A stretch of DNA of 48,489 nt from Pseudomonas mandelii (GTDB taxonomy: Bacteria > Pseudomonadota > Gammaproteobacteria > Pseudomonadales > Pseudomonadaceae): positions 1 to 48,489 of the forward strand of contig NZ_RCZA01000021.1 in NCBI RefSeq assembly GCF_006438925.1. Direction: 5' to 3'. Each line of letters starts with the position of its first letter. Positions within the stretch are counted from its first letter, which is position 1. A model generated the notes under the pieces. The model did not search any database, had not been told where the DNA came from, and saw only the letters and a program-made list of their open reading frames with translations. Below are positions 16,277 to 24,363 of the stretch, in pieces. The translations under genes were made by a program, and so were the position numbers.

Positions 16277-16477
16277 ATGAGTCTGAAATGGGTTGATGTG
16301 CTGGAAATCGCGATCCAATTGGCTGAATCCAAGCCGGATGTGGATCCGCATTATGTGAACTTCGTCGATCTGCACAAATGGGTGCTGGCATTGCCGGAGT
16401 TCAGTGATGATCCGACCCGCGGTGGCGAGAAGGTGCTTGAAGCCATTCAGGCCGCCTGGATCGAAGAAGCAGACTGA
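16277..16477 (+). CDS. iscX: Fe-S assembly accessory protein IscX
   Basis: IscX is a small acidic protein that binds IscS and iron and modulates the desulfurase. The 66-aa product has the family pattern MSLKWVDVLEIAIQLAE, then DVDPHYVNFVDLHKWV and a C-terminal EAIQAAWIEEAD. AAGGA stands upstream of the ATG. It is the last gene of the isc operon and is followed by the terminator/promoter element at 16495-16541. Confidence 0.95.
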   Translation: MSLKWVDVLEIAIQLAESKPDVDPHYVNFVDLHKWVLALPEFSDDPTRGGEKVLEAIQAAWIEEAD

Positions 16478-16494
16478 GTCTGCGCCGTATGCAG

Positions 16495-16541
16495 TTAGGC
16501 AATACCAAAGAACCCGCGTATAATTCGCGGGTTTAATTTTT
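16495..16541 (+). promoter_or_regulatory. isc terminator with the ndk -10 box in its loop
   Basis: AACCCGCG (16511-16518) and CGCGGGTT (16526-16533) form an 8-bp stem followed by TAATTTTT, a rho-independent terminator for isc. The 7-nt loop is TATAATT, so a perfect -10 box TATAAT occupies 16519-16524. TTAGGC at 16495-16500 is an 18-bp-spaced -35 candidate. The same DNA would end the isc transcript and start ndk. Confidence 0.7.
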
Positions 16542-16569
16542 CGCAAATTACCGTTTCTGGAGTTACACC

Positions 16570-16995
16570 ATGGCTGTTCAACGTACTTTCTCCATCATCA
16601 AGCCTGACGCTGTTGCAAAAAACGTTATCGGCGAGATCACCACTCGTTTCGAAAAAGCTGGCCTGCGCGTTGTAGCTTCGAAACTGAAGCAACTGTCCAA
16701 AGCTGAAGCTGAAGGCTTCTACGCTGAGCACAGCGCTCGTGGTTTCTTCGGTGACCTGGTTGCTTTCATGATCTCCGGTCCGGTTGTCGTTCAGGTTCTG
16801 GAAGGCGAAAACGCTATCGCTCTGAACCGTGAGCTGATGGGCGCTACCAACCCTAAAGAAGCTGCAGCCGGTACCATCCGCGCTGACTTCGCTGACTCCA
16901 TCGATGCCAACGCTGTACACGGTTCGGACTCCGAAGCCGCTGCTGCTCGCGAAATCTCGTACTTCTTCGCAGCTACTGAAGTAACCACTCGCTAA
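16570..16995 (+). CDS. ndk: Nucleoside diphosphate kinase Ndk
   Basis: Ndk transfers phosphate from ATP to nucleoside diphosphates through a phosphohistidine. The 141-aa product has the catalytic His117 in NAVHGSDS, the RTFSIIKPDAV N-terminus and the usual bacterial length. A GGAG sits 8 nt before the ATG. It has its own apparent promoter (16495-16524) and runs into rlmN after 28 nt, starting a long co-directional run. Codon use is strongly biased, as for a highly expressed gene. Confidence 0.98.
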   Translation: MAVQRTFSIIKPDAVAKNVIGEITTRFEKAGLRVVASKLKQLSKAEAEGFYAEHSARGFFGDLVAFMISGPVVVQVLEGENAIALNRELMGATNPKEAAAGTIRADFADSIDANAVHGSDSEAAAAREISYFFAATEVTTR

Positions 16996-17023
16996 GCATT
17001 GGCTTAAGAGTGAAGGTGAATCC

Positions 17024-18172
17024 ATGACTACATCGACTGTAAAAACCAACCTGCTGGGTCTGACTCAGCTGGAAATGGAAAAATTCTTCGACTCAATCGG
17101 GGAGAAGCGTTTCCGTGCCGGTCAGGTAATGAAATGGATTCACCACCTTGGCGTCGATGATTTCGACGCCATGACGAACGTCAGCAAGGCCTTGCGCGAC
17201 AAGCTCAAGGTTATTGCCGAGGTTCGCGGTCCTGAAGTGGTCAGCGAGGACATCTCCACCGACGGCACCCGTAAGTGGGTGGTGCGCGTGGCGTCCGGTA
17301 GCTGCGTCGAGACCGTGTACATTCCCCAGGGCAAACGCGGCACTTTGTGCGTTTCGTCCCAGGCAGGCTGTGCCCTGGATTGCAGTTTCTGCTCCACCGG
17401 CAAGCAAGGTTTCAATAGCAACCTCACTGCCGCCGAAGTCATCGGCCAGGTGTGGATTGCCAATAAATCGTTCGGCAGCATCCCGGCGACCGCCGACCGT
17501 GCCATCACCAACGTGGTGATGATGGGCATGGGTGAGCCGCTGCTGAACTTCGACAACGTCGTGGCTGCCATGCATCTGATGATGGATGACCTGGGCTACG
17601 GGATCTCCAAGCGCCGCGTAACCCTGTCTACCTCGGGTGTGGTGCCGATGATCGATGAGCTGTCCAAGCACATCGACGTCTCCCTGGCGTTGTCCCTGCA
17701 CGCACCGAACGACGCATTGCGTAACCAATTGGTGCCGATCAACAAGAAGTATCCGCTTAAGATGCTGCTCGAGTCGTGCCAGCGCTACATGTCGTCCCTG
17801 GGCGAGAAGCGCGTATTGACCATTGAGTACACTTTGCTCAAGGACATCAACGACAAGGTCGAACACGCGGTCGAAATGATCGAGTTGCTCAAGAACATCC
17901 CGTGCAAGATCAACCTGATTCCGTTCAACCCGTTCCCGCATTCCGGTTACGAGCGCCCGAGTAACAACGCGATTCGTCGTTTCCAGGATCAGCTTCACCA
18001 TGCCGGCTTCAATGTCACCGTACGCACCACCCGCGGTGAAGACATCGACGCCGCGTGTGGCCAATTGGTAGGACAGGTGCTGGATCGCACCCGTCGCAGC
18101 GAACGTTATATCGCCGTGCGCGAGTTAAGCGCCGAAAACGATATCGCAACAAACGCTGCGAACAATAATTAA
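17024..18172 (+). CDS. rlmN: Dual-specificity rRNA/tRNA adenine-C2 methyltransferase RlmN
   Basis: RlmN is a radical SAM enzyme that makes 2-methyladenosine at A2503 of 23S rRNA and A37 of some tRNAs. The 382-aa protein has the radical SAM CxxxCxxC at Cys116, Cys120 and Cys123, the GEPLLNFDNV block, and a C-terminal DAACGQL with the second catalytic cysteine. It lies 28 nt after ndk and 12 nt before pilF. Confidence 0.97.
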   Translation: MTTSTVKTNLLGLTQLEMEKFFDSIGEKRFRAGQVMKWIHHLGVDDFDAMTNVSKALRDKLKVIAEVRGPEVVSEDISTDGTRKWVVRVASGSCVETVYIPQGKRGTLCVSSQAGCALDCSFCSTGKQGFNSNLTAAEVIGQVWIANKSFGSIPATADRAITNVVMMGMGEPLLNFDNVVAAMHLMMDDLGYGISKRRVTLSTSGVVPMIDELSKHIDVSLALSLHAPNDALRNQLVPINKKYPLKMLLESCQRYMSSLGEKRVLTIEYTLLKDINDKVEHAVEMIELLKNIPCKINLIPFNPFPHSGYERPSNNAIRRFQDQLHHAGFNVTVRTTRGEDIDAACGQLVGQVLDRTRRSERYIAVRELSAENDIATNAANNN

Positions 18173-18184
18173 GAGAGGATCTCT

Positions 18185-18943
18185 ATGTCCCTGCGCTTCG
18201 CGCTGCTTTTGCTGTTGGCCAGCCTGTGTGCTGGCTGTGTCCTGTCGGGCGATTTCAACCCGATGAAGACCAGCAAGGGCCGCGATGAAGCGCGCGTTGC
18301 CTATGTGCAGCTGGGCTTGGGGTACTTGCAGCAGGGCATGACCGAACGGGCGAAAGTACCGTTGAAGAAAGCGCTGGATCTGGATGACTCGGATCCGGAT
18401 GCCAACGCTGCGCTGGGTCTGGTATTCCAGGCCGAGATGGAGCCGGAGCTGGCGGATCAGCATTTTCGCAAGGCGCTGTCTTCCCGCCCCAACGATGCGC
18501 GAATCCTGAACAACTACGGCAGTTTTCTTTTCGAAGAGAAACGCTACAAAGAAGCTTACGAGCGCTTTGAACAGGCCGCCGCCGATACCTTGTATCCTGA
18601 GCGTTCGCGGGTGTTCGAGAACCTCGGAATGACCGCTTCAAAGCTGGGGCAGCGCGATCTGGCGCAGCAGCAGCTGGAAAAATCCCTGCGTTTGAATCGC
18701 CAACAGCCACGTGCATTGCTGGAAATGGCTGAGTTGTCCTTCGAAGACAGGCATTATGTGCCCGCGCGTGACTATTACGATCGTTTTAGCCTGCTCACCG
18801 AGCAAAATGCACGTAGTCTATTGCTCGGCGTTCGGCTGGCAAAAGTGTTTGATGATCGCGACAAGGCCGCCAGTTTTGGCCTGCAACTAAAACGACTCTA
18901 TCCCGGTACGCCGGAATATCAGCAATACCTGTCGGAGCAATGA
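18185..18943 (+). CDS. pilF: Type IV pilus biogenesis lipoprotein PilF (PilW)
   Basis: PilF is the outer-membrane pilotin that localises the PilQ secretin for type IV pili. The 252-aa product has a lipoprotein signal with lipobox LCAGC (lipidated Cys18) and then a series of TPR repeats (for example VAYVQLGLGYLQQGM, ALGLVFQAEMEPELA, ILNNYGSFLFEEKRYKEA). AGAGGA precedes the ATG. It overlaps rodZ by 4 nt, and the rlmN-pilF-rodZ-ispG order is standard for pseudomonads. No other pilus gene is in the window. Confidence 0.95.
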   Translation: MSLRFALLLLLASLCAGCVLSGDFNPMKTSKGRDEARVAYVQLGLGYLQQGMTERAKVPLKKALDLDDSDPDANAALGLVFQAEMEPELADQHFRKALSSRPNDARILNNYGSFLFEEKRYKEAYERFEQAAADTLYPERSRVFENLGMTASKLGQRDLAQQQLEKSLRLNRQQPRALLEMAELSFEDRHYVPARDYYDRFSLLTEQNARSLLLGVRLAKVFDDRDKAASFGLQLKRLYPGTPEYQQYLSEQ

Positions 18944-19971
18944 TGAAAGCGGCGCATCCCGAAGTTGTAGCAGCGAATCGCGTTAATCCCGGTGAAACTT
19001 TACGCCAGGCCCGCGAAAGCAATGGCTGGTCGCTGGCCGAAGTGGCCCTCAAGCTCAACCTCACCGTCAATTCCCTGAGCAATCTGGAAGCCGGCGCTTT
19101 CGACAAGCTGCCTGGGCATACGTTTGCTCGCGGTTATATTCGCGCCTACGCGAAATTGCTCGGCATGGATCAAACCGTACTCGTCCAACAGTTCGACCAA
19201 TCCACCGGCACCGACTCCCAGGGCAGCAACGTTCATAGCCTGGGACGTATCGAAGAGCCGGTTAGGGTTTCCCACACCATTTTGCGAGTTGTCAGCCTGC
19301 TGTTGCTGTTCGCAGTGATTGGTGGTGGTTTTATTTGGTGGCAGGATCAGACCTCATTGCGCACCAAAGACCTGACTAGCCTGAGCCCGGAACACGTTGA
19401 AGTCGAAGGCGCTGACGGCACCACCCAGATCCATCCGCTGGACGAGCCGGAAGACCAGGCTGTCGCGGAAGGTCAGGTTGATGGCACAACCGCTCTTGCG
19501 TTGCCGCAAGCCGAGACGTCGGCTGAAGCGCCGGCCGAAGGTGAAGCGACTGCGCCTGCTGCACCGGTTGCACCAGCGCCAACGTCCGCTACACCTGCGC
19601 ATAGCACTGCTCCGGTTGTCGCGACTCCGGCCCCGACATCCCCGACTGCTCCTGTTGTATCGACGCCGCCTGCGAGCGCCTCGGTTACTCCGACCATTCC
19701 CGCTCCAGCAGCGGCTGCTCCGGTTGCTGGCCAGGGTCAGGTTCAACTGCAATTCACTGCCGATTGCTGGGCGCAAGTGACCGATGGCAGCGGTAAAGTG
19801 CTGTTGAGCGGTCTCAAGCGTAAAGGCGAAAACGTTTCTGTCAGCGGCAAACCGCCGTTTTCCGTGCGTCTGGGCTACGCCCGTGGCGCGCAGATCAGTT
19901 ACAACGGTCAGGTGGTTGATGTTGCTCCATTCACCAGTGGCGAGACTGCTCGCCTGAAGTTGGGTCAATAA
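18940..19971 (+). CDS. rodZ: Cell-shape protein RodZ (helix-turn-helix, transmembrane)
   Basis: RodZ links MreB filaments to the wall-synthesis machinery. The 343-aa protein has a cytoplasmic HTH domain (about 17-90), a basic juxtamembrane segment, one transmembrane helix (114-134), a periplasmic linker very rich in Ala, Pro and Thr (about 190-265) and a C-terminal beta domain (DUF4115 type). Two tandem ATGs (18940, 18943) are possible; the first overlaps the pilF stop. The linker's low complexity is normal for the family and its length varies between strains. Confidence 0.92.
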   Translation: MMKAAHPEVVAANRVNPGETLRQARESNGWSLAEVALKLNLTVNSLSNLEAGAFDKLPGHTFARGYIRAYAKLLGMDQTVLVQQFDQSTGTDSQGSNVHSLGRIEEPVRVSHTILRVVSLLLLFAVIGGGFIWWQDQTSLRTKDLTSLSPEHVEVEGADGTTQIHPLDEPEDQAVAEGQVDGTTALALPQAETSAEAPAEGEATAPAAPVAPAPTSATPAHSTAPVVATPAPTSPTAPVVSTPPASASVTPTIPAPAAAAPVAGQGQVQLQFTADCWAQVTDGSGKVLLSGLKRKGENVSVSGKPPFSVRLGYARGAQISYNGQVVDVAPFTSGETARLKLGQ

Positions 19972-19974
19972 GTC

Positions 19975-21084
19975 ATGCACGGCGAATCTCCAATCAAACG
20001 TCGCGAATCCCGCAAGATCTGGGTCGGTAACGTGCCCGTTGGCGGCGATGCACCTATCGCTGTGCAGAGCATGACCAACAGCGACACCAACGACGTCGCC
20101 GCCACCGTGGCCCAGATCAATCGTCTGGAAGCTGCTGGCGTCGATATCGTGCGAATTTCCGTGCCCGACATGGATGCCGCTGAAGCCTTCGGCAAGATCA
20201 AGCAACTGGTCAAAGTACCTTTGGTTGCCGACATCCACTTCGACTACAAGATCGCTCTGCGCGTAGCCGAACTCGGCGTTGACTGCCTGCGAATCAACCC
20301 GGGCAACATCGGTCGCGAAGACCGCGTGCGTGCGGTAGTCGATGCCGCTCGTGATCGCGGGATTCCGATCCGCATCGGCGTGAACGCCGGTTCCCTGGAA
20401 AAAGACCTGCAAAAGAAATACGGCGAGCCGACCCCGGCAGCGCTGGTTGAATCTGCCCTGCGTCACGTCGAGCACCTTGAACGTTTGAACTTCCAGGACT
20501 TCAAGGTCAGCGTGAAAGCTTCCGACGTGTTCATGGCCGTCGCCGCTTACCGCTTGCTGGCCAAGGAAATCGTCCAACCGCTGCACCTGGGCATCACCGA
20601 AGCCGGTGGTTTGCGTTCAGGCACGGTGAAATCCGCCGTGGGCCTCGGTATGCTGCTCGCCGAAGGGATTGGCGATACTATTCGCATCTCGTTGGCGGCC
20701 GACCCGGTCGAGGAAGTGAAAGTCGGCTACGACATTCTCAAGTCCCTGCATCTGCGTTCCCGTGGCATCAACTTCATCGCCTGCCCGAGTTGCTCGCGGC
20801 AGAACTTCGATGTGGTCAAAACCATGAACGAACTGGAAGGGCGCCTCGAAGACCTGCTGGTGCCGCTGGATGTCGCGGTCATCGGTTGCGTGGTCAACGG
20901 ACCGGGCGAAGCCAAGGAAGCCCATATCGGCTTGACCGGCGGCACGCCAAACCTGATTTACATCGACGGCAAGCCGTCGCAGAAACTGACGAATGACAAT
21001 CTGGTGGATGAGCTTGAACGCTTGATCCGCCAGAAAGCGGCCGAAAAGGTCGAAGCTGACGCAGCAGTCATTGCGCGCGGCTAA
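19975..21084 (+). CDS. ispG: 4-hydroxy-3-methylbut-2-enyl diphosphate synthase IspG (GcpE)
   Basis: IspG is the [4Fe-4S] enzyme of the MEP isoprenoid route that makes HMBPP from methylerythritol cyclodiphosphate. The 369-aa product has the TIM-barrel N-terminal half and the cluster ligands in ACPSCSRQNFD and IGCVVNGPGE in the C-terminal half. The ATG at 19975 lies only 3 nt after the rodZ stop. It is in the rodZ-ispG-hisS order usual for gammaproteobacteria. Confidence 0.98.
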   Translation: MHGESPIKRRESRKIWVGNVPVGGDAPIAVQSMTNSDTNDVAATVAQINRLEAAGVDIVRISVPDMDAAEAFGKIKQLVKVPLVADIHFDYKIALRVAELGVDCLRINPGNIGREDRVRAVVDAARDRGIPIRIGVNAGSLEKDLQKKYGEPTPAALVESALRHVEHLERLNFQDFKVSVKASDVFMAVAAYRLLAKEIVQPLHLGITEAGGLRSGTVKSAVGLGMLLAEGIGDTIRISLAADPVEEVKVGYDILKSLHLRSRGINFIACPSCSRQNFDVVKTMNELEGRLEDLLVPLDVAVIGCVVNGPGEAKEAHIGLTGGTPNLIYIDGKPSQKLTNDNLVDELERLIRQKAAEKVEADAAVIARG

Positions 21085-21108
21085 GTCGAACGAATTTAAG
21101 GATTTATA

Positions 21109-22398
21109 GTGAGCAAGTCTCTGCAAGCCATACGTGGCATGAACGACATCCTGCCCGAGCAGACCCCCCTGTGGCGTCATTTCGAAGGCACCGTCTCGCG
21201 TTTGCTGGATAACTACGGTTACAAGCAGATCCGCATGCCGATCGTCGAGTTCACCGAGCTGTTCAAGCGCTCCATCGGTGAGGTGACCGACATCGTCGAA
21301 AAAGAGATGTACACCTTCGACGACCGCAACGGCGACTCCCTGACCCTGCGCCCCGAAGGCACAGCGGCCTGCGTGCGTGCGGTGCTCGAGCACGGCATCA
21401 CCGGCGGCGGTCAGGTACAGAAACTCTGGTACATCGGCCCGATGTTCCGCCACGAACGTCCGCAGAAAGGCCGTTATCGCCAGTTCCACCAGATCGGTTG
21501 CGAAGTCTTCAACCTCGACGGTCCGGACATCGACGCCGAGCTGATCGTGCTGACCTGGCGCCTGTGGGGCGAGCTGGGCCTCCGTGATGCGGTCAAGCTT
21601 GAACTCAACAGCCTGGGCACTGCCGAGTCGCGCGGTCGCTACCGTGAAGCGCTGGTCGAGTTCCTGTCCGCGCATCTGGACAAGCTGGACGAAGACAGCC
21701 AGCGCCGTCTGAAGACCAACCCGCTGCGGGTTCTGGATACCAAGAACGCCGATACCCAAGCGATCCTGGTCGACGCGCCAAAAATGGCCGAATACCTGGA
21801 CGAAGAATCCCGCGTGCACTTCGAGGGCCTCAAGGCTCGCCTGGACGCCGCCGGCATTCCTTACGTGATCAACCCGAAGCTGGTTCGCGGGCTGGATTAC
21901 TACAGCAAGACCGTTTTCGAATGGGTCACCGACAAGCTGGGCGCCCAAGGCACCGTGTGTGCCGGTGGTCGCTACGACGGTCTGGTGGAGCAAATGGGCG
22001 GCAAGCCGACCCCTGGCGTTGGTTTCGCCATGGGCATCGAGCGCCTGGTGCTGCTGCTTGAAACCCTGGAGCAGATCCCGGAAGAGATTTCCCGTCAGGT
22101 CGATGTTTACCTCTGCGCCTTCGGTGAGGCCGCCGAGTTGGCCGGTCTGGCCCTGAGTGAACGTGTTCGTGATCAATTGCCCAACCTGCGCCTGCAAGTG
22201 AATGCTGGCGCCGGCAGCTTCAAAAGCCAATTCAAGAAAGCCGACAAGAGCGGTGCGTTGTACGCGCTGATCCTTGGTGACGACGAAATGGCCCAGCAAG
22301 TGGTAGGTTTCAAACCCCTGCGTGGCCAGGGCGAACAACAAAGCATTGCCTGGGATGCGCTTGCTGCACACCTGGCCACCTGCGTCGTGCAGGGTTGA
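21109..22398 (+). CDS. hisS: Histidyl-tRNA synthetase HisS
   Basis: HisS charges tRNA-His. The 429-aa product has the class II motifs: motif 2 FRHERPQKGRYRQFHQ, the histidine-specific LVRGLDYYSKTVFEW (His-A region) and motif 3 GVGFAMGIERL. The start is GTG at 21109 with AAGGA about 7 nt upstream, giving the family N-terminus MSKSLQAIRGMND. It lies 24 nt after ispG and 40 nt before the yfgM-like gene. Confidence 0.98.
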   Translation: MSKSLQAIRGMNDILPEQTPLWRHFEGTVSRLLDNYGYKQIRMPIVEFTELFKRSIGEVTDIVEKEMYTFDDRNGDSLTLRPEGTAACVRAVLEHGITGGGQVQKLWYIGPMFRHERPQKGRYRQFHQIGCEVFNLDGPDIDAELIVLTWRLWGELGLRDAVKLELNSLGTAESRGRYREALVEFLSAHLDKLDEDSQRRLKTNPLRVLDTKNADTQAILVDAPKMAEYLDEESRVHFEGLKARLDAAGIPYVINPKLVRGLDYYSKTVFEWVTDKLGAQGTVCAGGRYDGLVEQMGGKPTPGVGFAMGIERLVLLLETLEQIPEEISRQVDVYLCAFGEAAELAGLALSERVRDQLPNLRLQVNAGAGSFKSQFKKADKSGALYALILGDDEMAQQVVGFKPLRGQGEQQSIAWDALAAHLATCVVQG

Positions 22399-22438
22399 AG
22401 CTGTCAAACAGCCGATTTAGCGATTAAGGAGTATTGGG

Positions 22439-23080
22439 GTGTCGAGTACCGAAGACGAACATCTGGCGGATTTGAAGGACTGGTGGACACGCAACGGCAA
22501 GCCCCTGGTCACTGGCGGCCTGTTGGCGCTGGTCATCGTGTTCGGCTGGCAGGCCTTTCACAAGTATCAGAGCAATCAGTCGCAAGGCGCCTCGATGCTC
22601 TATCAGCAACTGCTGGAAACCACGCTGACGCCAGACGGCAAGCCTGATGCCGCCCGTGTTGCGGACCTGTCCGGCAAGCTCAACAGCGAGTTCGGCGGTA
22701 GCGCTTACGCGCAGTACGGCAGCCTGTTCGTGGCAAAAGTTGCGGTCGACAGCGCCAAGCTGGATGACGCAGCCAGCGAGCTGAAAGCCATTGTTGCCAA
22801 ACCGGCCAACCCGGCGCTGGGCGAAATTGCTCGTCAGCGTCTGGCGCAGGTGCTGGCCGCGCAGAACAAGGCCGATGAAGCCCTGAAACTGCTCGAAGGC
22901 GATGCCGATAAAGCATTCCTGGCCACTCGCGAAGAACTCAAAGGCGACCTGCTGGTGCAGTTGGGTCGTACCGACGAAGCGAACACGGCGTATCAAAAAG
23001 CCAAGGCGGCACTGTCGGATGAAGCGGCAGTGGGTGGCCTACAAATCAAGCTGGACGACCTGGCCAAAGGGGATGCGTGA
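22439..23080 (+). CDS. yfgM: YfgM family tetratricopeptide membrane protein
   Basis: YfgM is an inner-membrane protein that in E. coli associates with the Sec translocon and the periplasmic chaperone PpiD. The 213-aa product has a short cytoplasmic N-terminus, one transmembrane helix at about 22-42 (PLVTGGLLALVIVFGWQAF) and a periplasmic TPR-like helical domain. The start is GTG at 22439 with AAGGAG 8 nt upstream. It is placed hisS-yfgM-bamB-der as in most gammaproteobacteria, and its stop slightly precedes the bamB start. Confidence 0.92.
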   Translation: MSSTEDEHLADLKDWWTRNGKPLVTGGLLALVIVFGWQAFHKYQSNQSQGASMLYQQLLETTLTPDGKPDAARVADLSGKLNSEFGGSAYAQYGSLFVAKVAVDSAKLDDAASELKAIVAKPANPALGEIARQRLAQVLAAQNKADEALKLLEGDADKAFLATREELKGDLLVQLGRTDEANTAYQKAKAALSDEAAVGGLQIKLDDLAKGDA

Positions 23081-23081
23081 C

Positions 23082-24224
23082 GTGATTCGTTGGAAACATG
23101 CAGCATTGCTGGCTCTGGCCATATTGGCCGCGGGTTGCAGCAGCAACAGCAAAAAAGAATTGCCGCCGGCCGAGCTGACCGACTTCAAAGAAGAAGTGGT
23201 TCTGCACAAGCAGTGGAGTCGTTCGATCGGTAACGGTCAGGGCGAAACGTATAACATGCTGGTTCCGGCAATCGATGGCGATACCATCTATGCCGCCGAC
23301 GTCACCGGTGTGGTGATGGCGATGGATCGCAGCAATGGCGACGTCAAATGGAAGAAGGACCTTGAGCTGCCTGTTTCCGGCGCCGTTGGCGTGGGTTACG
23401 GTCTGGTCATGTTCGGTACGATCAAGGGTGAAATCGTTGCCCTGGACGCCATCAACGGTGAAGAGAAATGGCGCGCTCGCGTGTCCAGTGAAGTCCTCGC
23501 ACCGCCGGCCAACAACGGTGATGTCGTTGTAGTTCAGACTCAGGATGACCGTCTGATCGGTCTGGATGCCGCTACCGGCACCCAGCGCTGGTTGTATGAC
23601 AGTACTCCGGCGGTATTGACCCTGCGCGGCACCAGTGCGCCGATCGTCACCAACCGCCTCGCGGTGGCTGGCCTGTCGACCGGTAAAGTGGTCGCTCTCG
23701 ATATTTCCAACGGCGTGCCGGTGTGGGAACAACGTGTAGCAATTCCACAGGGTCGTTCGGAACTGGAGCGCGTTGTCGATATCGACGGTGGCCTGCTGCT
23801 TTCCGGCGAAACGCTGTATGTCGCCAGCTACCAGGGTCGCGTTGCGGCACTGGACCTGCAAAGCGGTCGTCAGCTTTGGCAGCGTGATGCTTCCAGCTAT
23901 GCCGGTGTCGCCCAGGGTTTTGGCAGCGTCTACGTGAGCCTGTCTTCGGGCACCGTTGAAGGCGTCGACGAACGTTCCACCACAGCTTTGTGGAGCAACG
24001 ATTCGCTGGCCCGTCGTCAACTGTCGGCTCCGGAAGTGTTCTCCAGCTATGTTGCAGTCGGTGATATGGAAGGTTACCTGCATCTGCTGAGCCAGGTGGA
24101 CGGTCGTTTCGTCGGCCGCGAGCGCATCGACAGCGATGGCCTGCGTGCCCGTCCGCTGGTGGTGGGTGACACGATTTATCTGTATGGCAACAGTGGCAAA
24201 CTGGAAGCCCTGACCATTAAGTAA
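23082..24224 (+). CDS. bamB: Outer membrane assembly lipoprotein BamB
   Basis: BamB is the beta-propeller lipoprotein of the BAM complex that inserts outer-membrane proteins. The 380-aa product has a lipobox LAAGC (lipidated Cys19) and repeated PQQ-like blades with A-x-D-xx-x-G-x-x-x-W motifs (for example ALDLQSGRQLWQRD). The frame is open far upstream and has an ATG at 23073, but the GTG at 23082 has AAAGGGG at a good distance and gives the family start MIRWKHAALLALA. It is followed by a hairpin-rich spacer before der. Confidence 0.95.
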   Translation: MIRWKHAALLALAILAAGCSSNSKKELPPAELTDFKEEVVLHKQWSRSIGNGQGETYNMLVPAIDGDTIYAADVTGVVMAMDRSNGDVKWKKDLELPVSGAVGVGYGLVMFGTIKGEIVALDAINGEEKWRARVSSEVLAPPANNGDVVVVQTQDDRLIGLDAATGTQRWLYDSTPAVLTLRGTSAPIVTNRLAVAGLSTGKVVALDISNGVPVWEQRVAIPQGRSELERVVDIDGGLLLSGETLYVASYQGRVAALDLQSGRQLWQRDASSYAGVAQGFGSVYVSLSSGTVEGVDERSTTALWSNDSLARRQLSAPEVFSSYVAVGDMEGYLHLLSQVDGRFVGRERIDSDGLRARPLVVGDTIYLYGNSGKLEALTIK

Positions 24225-24239
24225 AGGTTTGACTATGCT

Positions 24240-24331
24240 TGGGGTTAAACCCCAGGCAGCCCCGTTTGACGGGGTTCGCAGCGCCCTCAAGCGCTGCCCC
24301 GAGCACCAGCCGCTGCCTCGCAGCGGCTTTT
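24240..24331 (+). other. Four consecutive hairpins between bamB and der, the last a terminator
   Basis: Stem 1: TGGGG/CCCCA at 24240-24254. Stem 2: CCCCGT/ACGGGG at 24260-24274. Stem 3: GCAGCGC/GCGCTGC at 24278-24297. Stem 4: AGCCGCTGC/GCAGCGGCT at 24308-24328, followed by TTTT, a rho-independent terminator. Nearly the whole spacer is self-complementary. It may be a structured 3' UTR, an attenuator before der, or a small RNA. Confidence 0.6.
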
Positions 24332-24363
24332 GTATTTTCTGAAATAACGAAGTGGAGAGCCGC

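Noticed and set aside
19500..19740. Tandem repeat array inside rodZ
   Set aside because: It is an Ala/Pro/Thr-rich linker without a fixed period, normal for RodZ proteins.
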